7,515 bases of DNA, taken from the NCBI GenBank assembly GCA_900544435.1, contig UQVG01000092.1, forward strand, positions 1-7,515, given 5' to 3'. The position numbers and the translations under genes were made by a program. Below, in pieces: positions 1-6,196 of this stretch. The stretch's first letter is position 1. Each line of letters opens with the position of its first letter. Source of the DNA: an uncultured Erysipelotrichaceae bacterium. GTDB taxonomy: Bacteria; Bacillota_I; Bacilli_A; Erysipelotrichales; Coprobacillaceae. The notes beneath the pieces are model-generated. The model was not told the origin of the DNA, ran no database searches, and worked only from the letters and a program-made list of their open reading frames with translations.

Positions 1-9
1 AGCTCTTTT

Positions 10-1827
10 TTATCCATTATTTTTTCTATATTGTTGTCTTCTTTCGTTTTCAGTTAAATAGCGTTTTCTTAAACGAATGTTATTTGGTGTTACTTCTACA
101 AGTTCATCTTCATTAATATAATCTAAGCAAGATTCTAGATTAAATTGACGAGGTCTTTTTAAAACAACTGTAGAATCTTTTGATGATGAACGTGTATTTG
201 TCATTTGTTTACCTTTAGTAACATTAACAGTTAAATCATTATCTCTGCTGTGTTCACCAACGATCATACCTTCATAAACATCTACACCGGGACCAACGAA
301 CATAACTCCACGATCTTCAACACTTCCAAGTGAATAAGCTGTAGTTTGTCCACTATCAATTGAAATTAAAACTCCTAAGTTTCTCTTACCAACTGTTTCA
401 CCTTCCATTGGACGGTAATCAATAAATGAGTGAGAGATAATTCCATATCCTTTTGTCATTGTTAAGAAGTTTGTCATAAATCCAAATAAACCTCTTGATG
501 GAATTGTATAAACAACACGTGTTTGTCCATCACGAGAATCCATTGTTTCTAAGACACCACGACGATATCCTAAAGATTCAATAACAGCTCCAATACAATC
601 ATCAGGTGCTTCAATTGTAACTTCTTCATATGGTTCACATAAAACACCATCGATTTCTTTCATGATTGCTTTAGGTTTAGAAACTTGTAATTCATAACCT
701 TCACGTCTCATATTTTCAATTAAAATAGATAAGTGTAATTCTCCACGTCCAGAAACAATCCATTCTTCTTTATTTTGAATTCTTTCAATTTTTAATGAAA
801 CGTCTCTATTTGTTTCTTTAAATAATCTTTCTTCAATTTGTCTAGCAGTCACAAATTTACCATCTTGACCAGCAAATGGTGAAGTATTTGTTCCAAAAAC
901 CATTTGAATTGTTGGTTCATCAACATGTAATAATGGTAAAGCTTCTTCTTGACCAGTTGTACATACTGTTTCACCAACACCAATATCAGCAAGACCAGCG
1001 ATAGCAACGATATCTCCTGCACTTGCTTCTTCAATTTCAATACGGTGTAATCCAATAAATCCATATAATTTTTGAATTCTAAATTGACTGTGGCTTCCAT
1101 CAGCTCTTACACAAGTAACTGATTCATTAACATGAATCTTACCTCTTTGAATACGTCCGATTCCAATACGTCCTACATAATCATTATAGTCTAATAAAGC
1201 TGGTTGGAATTGTAAAGGTCCATCAACATCTACTAATGGTTCAGGAATTTCTTTAATAATCATATCAAATAAGCAATCCATATTTGGTACTTGTGTTGAA
1301 ATATCAGGGTCTAAACTTGATGTTCCTTGTAAAGCTGAAGTATAGATTGTTGGGAATTCTAATTGGTCATCATCTGCACCTAATTCCATAAATAATTCTA
1401 AGACTTCATCCATAACTTCATCAATACGTGTTACAGGTCTATCTACTTTATTAATAACTACGATAGGTTTTACTTTAGCAGCTAAGGCTTTCTTTAAAAC
1501 GAAACGTGTTTGTGGCATTGTTCCTTCATAAGCATCTACTACTAATAAAACACCATCTACCATGTTCATGATACGTTCTACTTCTCCACCAAAGTCAGCA
1601 TGGCCTGGTGTATCCATGATATTGATTCGATAATCTTTATAATTAATTGCTGTATTTTTAGCAAGGATTGTAATTCCTCTTTCTCTTTCAAGGGCATTGC
1701 TATCCATCGCACGTTCACTAATTTGTTCACGGTCTTCTAATGTTCCAGATAGCTTTAATAATTGGTCTACTAATGTTGTTTTTCCATGGTCTACATGGGC
1801 AATAATCGCTATATTTCTAATATTCAT
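10..1827 (-). CDS. typA: TypA/BipA ribosome-associated translational GTPase
   Basis: This is a complete 605-residue protein, close to the usual TypA/BipA length of about 610. It is an EF-G-like GTPase that binds the 70S ribosome and is known in other bacteria to help 50S assembly and growth under cold or stress. The G motifs are all visible: G1 AHVDHGKT (residues 10-17), RGIT in switch I (50-53), G3 DTPGHADF (72-79), G4 NKVD (126-129) and G5 TSAL (163-166). Beta-barrel domain II follows, then EF-G III/V-like domains, and the TypA-specific C-terminal domain ends with the typical IRLRKRYL and ENERR stretches. The ATG start at 1827 is preceded by AAGGGAGAG (1834-1842) at good spacing and gives the family-standard N-terminus [17 protein letters not shown]. 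The stop is 9 bases from the window edge, so any terminator is not visible. Nothing looks truncated or unusual. It is likely transcribed from its own promoter, with possible read-through from the HAD gene upstream. Confidence 0.97.
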   Translation of the reverse strand: MNIRNIAIIAHVDHGKTTLVDQLLKLSGTLEDREQISERAMDSNALERERGITILAKNTAINYKDYRINIMDTPGHADFGGEVERIMNMVDGVLLVVDAYEGTMPQTRFVLKKALAAKVKPIVVINKVDRPVTRIDEVMDEVLELFMELGADDDQLEFPTIYTSALQGTSSLDPDISTQVPNMDCLFDMIIKEIPEPLVDVDGPLQFQPALLDYNDYVGRIGIGRIQRGKIHVNESVTCVRADGSHSQFRIQKLYGFIGLHRIEIEEASAGDIVAIAGLADIGVGETVCTTGQEEALPLLHVDEPTIQMVFGTNTSPFAGQDGKFVTARQIEERLFKETNRDVSLKIERIQNKEEWIVSGRGELHLSILIENMRREGYELQVSKPKAIMKEIDGVLCEPYEEVTIEAPDDCIGAVIESLGYRRGVLETMDSRDGQTRVVYTIPSRGLFGFMTNFLTMTKGYGIISHSFIDYRPMEGETVGKRNLGVLISIDSGQTTAYSLGSVEDRGVMFVGPGVDVYEGMIVGEHSRDNDLTVNVTKGKQMTNTRSSSKDSTVVLKRPRQFNLESCLDYINEDELVEVTPNNIRLRKRYLTENERRQQYRKNNG

Positions 1828-1855
1828 ACGCTACTCTCCCTTCGATAACTTCCTC

Positions 1856-1883
1856 ATTATATCACAATAATTTGAATTGTCAT
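1856..1883 (-). promoter_or_regulatory. Sigma-70/SigA-type promoter of typA with extended -10
   Basis: Read on the minus strand, a -35 box ATGACA (1878-1883, five of six consensus bases) is separated by 16 bases from a perfect -10 box TATAAT (1856-1861). TGA directly upstream of the -10 makes an extended TGnTATAAT element. Transcription would start near 1849, giving a short leader of about 22 bases that contains the typA ribosome binding site. A perfect TTGACA (upstream on the same strand, about 1899-1904) lies 33 bases from this -10, too far to pair with it. Confidence 0.75.
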
Positions 1884-1933
1884 TATTTATTTTTTTATGT
1901 CAAGAATTATTTTTCAATGTAAGAGTTTACACT

Positions 1934-2728
1934 CTATAATTTATTCAATACTTCTTGTTTAATTACTTCTAAAACACCTTGATGATCATTACTTTTAGCA
2001 ATGCCATAAGCAATATCTTTAATGCGTGGAACAGCATTAGCCATGGCATAACTATATTTTACCGCTTTAAGTAAAGTATAATCATTCATTTGATCACCAA
2101 ATGCCATACATTCTTCAGGTTTGATATTTAATTCTTTTTGTAATAACTTGATAGCTACACCTTTATTAATATCTTCATTTTGAATATCGATCCATTCATT
2201 ACCTGAAGTTGTTGCTTTAACGCCTTTATCTAATCCTCTAGCAATATCATCAGCATAACGGATAATTTGATGATTTGGATCATAGATTGCTATTTTCATA
2301 ATTTCGTCATCAATTTCATCATAACTTTCTACAAATTGATAATTACAATAATATGTACGGATAACTGGTTCTAAATGTTTAAATTCACTTAAACAATACG
2401 CACTTTTTACACCACATAAAATCATATTCAATTCAGGATGTTTTTCTACTAATTGAATAACAGCTTGTACTTGTTCCTTTTTTAAAGTATTTGTTGAAAT
2501 AAGTTTTGCTCCTTTAGCTATATAACTTCCATTTTCACCAATAAAATACATTTCATTAGAAATTGGTAAAAATTTTTGATATAAACGGAAATATTGATTT
2601 CCTGAAGCAATGACAAACTTAATTCCTTTTTTTCTAAGTTCAGTAAAAATATCAAAAAATTCCATTGAAAATCTTTTAGAAGAATCTAAAAAAGTTCCAT
2701 CCATATCTGTTGCTATTAATTTAATCAT
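1934..2728 (-). CDS. Cof-type HAD-superfamily phosphatase
   Basis: This 264-residue protein is a cytoplasmic HAD hydrolase of the Cof/YbiV-like (subclass IIB) group. Members dephosphorylate sugar phosphates, nucleotides or cofactors such as FMN and PLP. All four HAD motifs are present: motif I DMDGT (8-12, with nucleophile Asp8 and acid/base Asp10), motif II ASGNQ (41-45, Ser42), motif III Lys189 in the NKG context, and motif IV GDQMND (211-216) for magnesium. The cap domain lies between motifs II and III (about 80-185), as expected for C2B caps. The ATG at 2728 has a clear ribosome binding site AAAGGGGA (2736-2743), 7 bases upstream. Substrate cannot be read from sequence, since Cof-type enzymes are promiscuous. 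The stop codon TAG sits in a 5-bp inverted repeat (1922-1935) with no T-run after it, so transcription may continue into typA. Confidence 0.93.
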   Translation of the reverse strand: MIKLIATDMDGTFLDSSKRFSMEFFDIFTELRKKGIKFVIASGNQYFRLYQKFLPISNEMYFIGENGSYIAKGAKLISTNTLKKEQVQAVIQLVEKHPELNMILCGVKSAYCLSEFKHLEPVIRTYYCNYQFVESYDEIDDEIMKIAIYDPNHQIIRYADDIARGLDKGVKATTSGNEWIDIQNEDINKGVAIKLLQKELNIKPEECMAFGDQMNDYTLLKAVKYSYAMANAVPRIKDIAYGIAKSNDHQGVLEVIKQEVLNKL

Positions 2729-2755
2729 TCACTTGTCCCCTTTTTCTTCAAAAAT

Positions 2756-2784
2756 ATATTAAAGAAATATGATTTATTTTTCAA
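2756..2784 (-). promoter_or_regulatory. Possible promoter of the HAD phosphatase gene
   Basis: On the minus strand a -35-like TTGAAA (2779-2784) is followed after exactly 17 bases by TAATAT (2756-2761), a four-of-six match to the -10 consensus. It lies just downstream of the terminator of the nuclease gene and upstream of the HAD ribosome binding site, which is where a promoter would be needed. The region is so AT-rich that chance matches are common, so this is tentative. Confidence 0.4.
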
Positions 2785-2792
2785 TATTAAAG

Positions 2793-2829
2793 CAAAAGAA
2801 AAGTACGATTTCTCGTACCTTACTTTTCT
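2793..2829 (-). terminator. Intrinsic terminator of the Rpn/PDDEXK-type gene
   Basis: On the minus strand, right after the TAA stop (2820-2822), GTACGA (2818-2813) pairs with TCGTAC (2808-2803) across a GAAA tetraloop. TTTTCTTTT (2802-2794) follows at once. The stem is only 6 bp, but the GNRA-type loop and the T-run make a credible Rho-independent terminator. AGAAAA, in the last codons, can also pair with TTTTCT below the stem, leaving a 5-base bulge. Confidence 0.75.
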
Positions 2830-3758
2830 ATTATTCTCTTTATTACTTCTAAATCTTCATTATTTAATAACATATCAAAGATTTCATCATATTGTTTTTC
2901 CGTGAGATTTTCTAACCAGTTTATAGCTTCATTTGGATATTTCGTTTTATAGAACTTTATGACATGCGATTTTGACTTTTCTACTTTGCCTTCAGCTATT
3001 CCTTCAATTCTTCCTTCAGCCTTTCCTTCAACTCTTCCTTTAGCTTCTCCATCGACATAATGAGCCATCTTATCAAATTCAGCTTTTTCATAAGCCCAGG
3101 CTTCTTCTCTTAAGTTCATATCTTCCATAAACTTATCATATTTTTCTTTCATGATTTGTCCCACCTTTGTCATATTAATTCTATCACATTCATTTCCTTT
3201 TTCAATGACATAACAAAGCTCTTCTAATTCATTTAAATGATCTTTTCCCTTTTCTTTAACTATTTTTTCAATTTCTTTTAAAAACACATAATAAATATGT
3301 ATTAAACTACCTTTATCATCATGATACTTATTATCCATAATACTAAATTTTCTTATTAATTCATGATATTTTTTATCTTCTTCATGATATAGAATTATTT
3401 GATATACCGATTGCAACTTTCGATATTCATCCCCACTTTTTATTTGTGAAGCAATATTTTTAAAAGCATAATATTGAAATCTTCGATGCAAACTTTCAAA
3501 TAAACCTGCTGATTGTACTTCAATATTAATATACTCTCCTTCTTGTGTTTTTACTCTAACATCTAAAATAGATCTTTTTTCACGATAGTGATGTGTCATT
3601 AACTCAGAATTAATAACATAAAGTTCTTTGCAGCGAATAGGTGTTACTTCTTCAATAATCTTTTTTAAAATATACTGACATCCTTCATCTTCATTATCAT
3701 AAACAAAATACTTAAATAATAGGTCATTATAAAATGGTATGGTTATCTTTTCTTTCAT
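2820..3758 (-). CDS. Rpn/PDDEXK_2-family putative nuclease (transposase-like)
   Basis: This 312-residue protein matches the Rpn / 'PD-(D/E)XK nuclease family transposase' group, which relates to E. coli RpnA-type recombination-promoting nucleases. The N-terminus carries the family's DLLFKYFVYD pattern (12-21). The nuclease core shows Asp66 in SILDVRV and Glu80-x-Gln82 in NIEVQ, so the usual ExK lysine is Gln, as is common in this family. It continues with RRFQYY (92-97) and QIKSGDEY (105-112). Residues 237-260 form a charged four-residue repeat (GxxE type, such as GKAE, GRIE, GIAE), followed by a helical C-terminal tail. The ATG at 3758 has a strong AGGAGGA (3766-3772). It is a single gene with its own terminator and no flanking transposon ends. 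Chromosomal copies are usually multi-copy accessory genes of uncertain role. Nuclease activity is family knowledge and is not shown here. Confidence 0.85.
   Translation of the reverse strand: MKEKITIPFYNDLLFKYFVYDNEDEGCQYILKKIIEEVTPIRCKELYVINSELMTHHYREKRSILDVRVKTQEGEYINIEVQSAGLFESLHRRFQYYAFKNIASQIKSGDEYRKLQSVYQIILYHEEDKKYHELIRKFSIMDNKYHDDKGSLIHIYYVFLKEIEKIVKEKGKDHLNELEELCYVIEKGNECDRINMTKVGQIMKEKYDKFMEDMNLREEAWAYEKAEFDKMAHYVDGEAKGRVEGKAEGRIEGIAEGKVEKSKSHVIKFYKTKYPNEAINWLENLTEKQYDEIFDMLLNNEDLEVIKRIIEK
2979..3050 (-). repeat. In-frame 12-base tandem repeat encoding GxxE units
   Basis: Within the nuclease gene, about six degenerate 12-base units encode the four-residue pattern G-x-[AVI]-E (residues 237-260: GEAK, GRVE, GKAE, GRIE, GIAE, GKVE). 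On the plus strand this appears as recurring CCTTCA/TTCC blocks. Similar GxxE runs are common in the C-terminal linkers of this protein family. The short period, a multiple of three, means copy number could change without shifting the frame. Confidence 0.75.
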
Positions 3759-3820
3759 CTTTTGATCCTCCTATTATTTATATTGTATTTTTTTATACGT
3801 TTTTCTTTAAAAAAAAGAAT

Positions 3821-4984
3821 TTATTTATTTTGATACAAATAAATTCCTTCTTTAAAACGATTTAAACCATCTTTTAATCTTTCAAATGGACAAGCTACAT
3901 TCATACGAATAAAAGCTTTTCCATTTTCACCATATTCTAAACCATCACTTACATAAAGACCTGTTTTCTCTCTTATAAAAGAAGTGAGTTCAACACTATC
4001 TAAGCATACTTTATGACAATCAATCCATAAAAGATAAGTTGCTTCTGTAGGCACTACATAAACATCTTTGATTTCTTTTTGAATGAACGAAATGGCATAG
4101 TCTTTATTATTTTGAATATATTGATTTAATTCATTAAGCCAATCTTCACTTTGATTGAAAGCTGCTTTTGTTGCACATATTGCAAAACTATTTGGTTCAG
4201 CTACTTCATCTGTATTAATCCCACGATTGACTTTATGTCTTAATACTTCATTTGGTACAACAATACAAGCTGTTTGCATTCCTGCCATATTAAAAGCTTT
4301 GGTTGGTGCAATACACATGATCGTATTTTCTAAATTTGTTTTTGAAACAGAAGCAAAAGGGATATATTCTTTTTGAGGATTGGTAATATCACAATGAATT
4401 TCATCACTTAAAACAATAACATGATGTTTTGCACATAAATCACCGATTCTTTGTAAAGTTTCTTTATCCCAAATTTTACCTATTGGATTATGGGGATTAC
4501 AGAAAATCATTAATGTTGTTTGACTTAAAGAAAGTTTTCTTTCTAAATCTTCAAAATCAATATGATATTCTTTTCCATCAAAAACAAGGTCACTTGATAA
4601 AACATGTCTTCCATTATTTAAAATAGAATTATAAAAAATATTATAAACTGGTGACATAATCAAAACATTTTCACCTACTGTTGTCACCTTTCTAACTACC
4701 GAAGAAATAGCAGGAACAACACCTGTAACAAACATCATCCAATCTTTTTCCATATGAAAATGATGTCTTCTTTCCCACCAATTTTGATAGGCTTCAAAAT
4801 AATCATCAGGAACAGTATTATAACCAAATACTTTATGATCTACCCTATTATGTAAAGCATCTATAATGGCTGGAGCTGTTTCAAAGTCCATATCAGCTAC
4901 CCACATAGGAAGTTCATTTTCTTTAACATCCCACTTATATGAATTTGTATTAAAACGATTGGTCATCTTTGAAAAATCGTACAT
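3821..4984 (-). CDS. MalY/PatB-type PLP-dependent C-S lyase / aminotransferase
   Basis: This complete 387-residue fold-type I PLP enzyme is the length of E. coli MalY (390). The family cleaves cystathionine or cysteine-like C-S bonds (cystathionine beta-lyase or cysteine desulfhydrase) to pyruvate, ammonia and a thiol, in the cytoplasm. Visible signatures are the N-terminal LPMWVADMDF (25-34), FGYN (53-56), NPHNP (163-167), SDEIHCD (193-199), PLP lysine Lys229 in APTKAFNMAG, and carboxylate-binding Arg360 in FIRMNV. MalY of E. coli also represses the maltose regulon, but nothing here suggests that role. It is last in a three-gene operon: its ATG starts 2 bases after the DUF3737 stop, and its ribosome binding site AAAGGAG (4993-4999) lies inside the final codons of that gene, which suggests coupled translation. 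No convincing terminator follows. The symbol is left empty because MalY, PatB and related lyases cannot be separated by eye. Confidence 0.92.
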   Translation of the reverse strand: MYDFSKMTNRFNTNSYKWDVKENELPMWVADMDFETAPAIIDALHNRVDHKVFGYNTVPDDYFEAYQNWWERRHHFHMEKDWMMFVTGVVPAISSVVRKVTTVGENVLIMSPVYNIFYNSILNNGRHVLSSDLVFDGKEYHIDFEDLERKLSLSQTTLMIFCNPHNPIGKIWDKETLQRIGDLCAKHHVIVLSDEIHCDITNPQKEYIPFASVSKTNLENTIMCIAPTKAFNMAGMQTACIVVPNEVLRHKVNRGINTDEVAEPNSFAICATKAAFNQSEDWLNELNQYIQNNKDYAISFIQKEIKDVYVVPTEATYLLWIDCHKVCLDSVELTSFIREKTGLYVSDGLEYGENGKAFIRMNVACPFERLKDGLNRFKEGIYLYQNK

Positions 4985-4986
4985 TT

Positions 4987-5832
4987 TTACATCTCCTTTA
5001 ATTGAATCTTTGTTTGACTTGGATCAATGATTTGATCATCAATAATCATTTCACCAATACTATGAGCACTAATTTTACCAGAAATAGGATTTGTAATACT
5101 ATCAATATGACTTACAATTTGTGCATCAATATCTTTACAGAATTCAAAAGCAAGAGTCGTATTAATTAATTTACAATTAACCATCTTTAAACCTTCGATA
5201 TAACATAATCCTTGTAAACTTTCAATTGTACAATTTACAAAAGTAATATTCTTTGTATTCCATGCAAGATATTCACCAATAATTACAGAATCATAAACCG
5301 TTACATTTTCACAATTCCAAAAAGCATCTTTTGAAACAAGTTTAGAATTTCTTACAACAATATTCTTCCCACCATCAAAACAATAATTACCTGATAAATT
5401 TAAACCATCAATTTCAATATTTTCACTATTCATTCCAAAATAATCACCTTTAGCAACCACATTATGTAACTTAATATCACTACATTTCCATAAGGTTTCT
5501 TGAGCATTGACCATATTAACATTTTCTAAAGAAATATGTGTCCCTCTTCTAAATGTTTTAGGAGCATCAATCACGCTATCTTTAATATTAATATGATGAG
5601 TATACCAAATACCTGATCTCGCTGTTTCAAGTAAAGTACTATTTTCTACATTGATATGATTACAATACCATAGTGGATATTTCCATTTAAAAATACTTCC
5701 ACTAATATCTATATGATCACTTTCTTTTAAAGGAGATTCTCCATCTGCAAAAATACTATCTTCTACTTTTAAATCATGACTTTTAAATAAAGCTCTTTCT
5801 CCTTTTAAATAAGCTTGTTTAACTAATTCCAT
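4987..5832 (-). CDS. DUF3737-type right-handed beta-helix protein, function unknown
   Basis: This 281-residue protein resembles the DUF3737 family, whose function is unassigned. Most of it consists of about twelve repeats of 18-21 residues, starting near residues 15, 35, 54, 75, 94, 114, 132, 151, 171, 189, 209 and 228. Each repeat has an aromatic or aliphatic residue, often a cysteine or asparagine three places on, then I-x-[VIL] and S/N-x-[ILV]; examples are LWYCNHINVENS and FWNCENVTVYDS. That spacing fits the rungs of a parallel beta-helix, as in pectate-lyase-like or polymer-binding folds. The tail (about 242-268, NPISGKI and SIGEMIIDD) is non-repetitive and typical of DUF3737. No signal peptide or membrane segment is seen, so it is probably cytoplasmic. 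The ATG follows the 81-aa gene by 1 base, and its AAGGAGG site overlaps that gene's last codons. A beta-helix enzyme or binding protein working with the adjacent C-S lyase is possible but unproven. Confidence 0.85.
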   Translation of the reverse strand: MELVKQAYLKGERALFKSHDLKVEDSIFADGESPLKESDHIDISGSIFKWKYPLWYCNHINVENSTLLETARSGIWYTHHINIKDSVIDAPKTFRRGTHISLENVNMVNAQETLWKCSDIKLHNVVAKGDYFGMNSENIEIDGLNLSGNYCFDGGKNIVVRNSKLVSKDAFWNCENVTVYDSVIIGEYLAWNTKNITFVNCTIESLQGLCYIEGLKMVNCKLINTTLAFEFCKDIDAQIVSHIDSITNPISGKISAHSIGEMIIDDQIIDPSQTKIQLKEM

Positions 5833-5833
5833 T

Positions 5834-6079
5834 TTAATCCTCCTTCATTTGTTTCTTTAACGTATATATTAAATAATCTAAACAATCTATTTTCTTTTGT
5901 TCCTCATGTAATTTATCTAATAAACAACAACGATGACACTGTAATGATTTTATCAACATCTTCAAATCATCATTATTATATTTTTTAATACACTTTGTAA
6001 TAAGTTCTTCATCACATCCTGCATCTTTTAAATTCATAATTAATTCTTCAATTACTTCTTTTCCCAAAGCTCTCACCAC
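5834..6079 (-). CDS. Unrecognised small helical cysteine-bearing protein
   Basis: This 81-residue protein has no firm family assignment. It looks wholly alpha-helical and charged, with a likely coiled coil from about residue 50 to the end (LLDKLHEEQKKIDCLDYLIYTLKK). That segment resembles the C-terminal dimerisation helix of MerR-type regulators, but there is no DNA-binding domain. Six cysteines are present (22, 30, 48, 51, 52, 66), including a CHRCC cluster at 48-52, so metal or thiol chemistry is possible. The start is uncertain. The reading frame opens with two GTG codons (6079 and 6076) behind AAAGGAAA, which sits very close to the first. A TTG at 6067 would give MGKEVIEELIMNLKD, and an ATG lies at residue 15. 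It is the first gene of the operon with DUF3737 and the MalY-type enzyme, and is 1 base from the next start. Codon use matches its neighbours. Confidence 0.75.
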   Translation of the reverse strand: MVRALGKEVIEELIMNLKDAGCDEELITKCIKKYNNDDLKMLIKSLQCHRCCLLDKLHEEQKKIDCLDYLIYTLKKQMKED

Positions 6080-6196
6080 TTTCCTTTATTATTGTAATTC
6101 TTTATCTCTATATTATCAAATACCTATAACAAATACATTTCTATACTTGCAAGGCATAATAAAGATGATTAAAATAAAAATAAAGGATGTGAAAAA
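6080..6196. promoter_or_regulatory. Divergent control region between LysR gene and operon
   Basis: These 117 bases separate the divergent starts and must hold both promoters. For the LysR gene (plus strand), CATAAT (6155-6160) is a fair -10 box, but the -35 position holds only a poor match. For the operon (minus strand), GATAAT (6112-6117) is a plausible -10, also without a good -35, which suits an activator-dependent promoter. TTAT-N9-ATAA (6113-6129) contains a T-N11-A core of the kind LysR proteins bind, and it overlaps the minus-strand -10. AAATAC followed by CTATA occurs twice (6118-6128 and 6131-6145). The LysR ribosome binding site AAAGGA is at 6182-6187. Individual sites are tentative; the regulatory role of the region is well supported by layout. 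Confidence 0.6.

Noticed and set aside
849..1100. Minus-strand 83-codon open frame inside typA
   Set aside because: It lies in another frame of a fully conserved gene; the predicted peptide is low-complexity Leu/Val/Lys-rich and resembles no protein family.
1922..1935. Inverted repeat AGAGT/ACTCT at the end of the HAD gene as a terminator
   Set aside because: The stem is only 5 bp and is not followed by a T-run on the minus strand.
2820..3758. Insertion sequence around the 'transposase-like' nuclease gene
   Set aside because: No terminal inverted repeats or target-site duplications are visible on either side. The short AGAAAAGTA/TACTTTTCT pair lies only at one end and belongs to the terminator region.
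3781..3820. Terminator after the MalY-type gene
   Set aside because: There is a run of T on the minus strand but no stable stem before it; TTCTTT/AAAGAA is all weak pairing formed by the run itself. The operon may read through into the nuclease gene.
4155..4626. Two plus-strand open frames (4155-4376 and 4429-4626) opposite the MalY-type gene
   Set aside because: They are antisense to conserved catalytic regions and have no convincing ribosome binding site or recognisable protein features.
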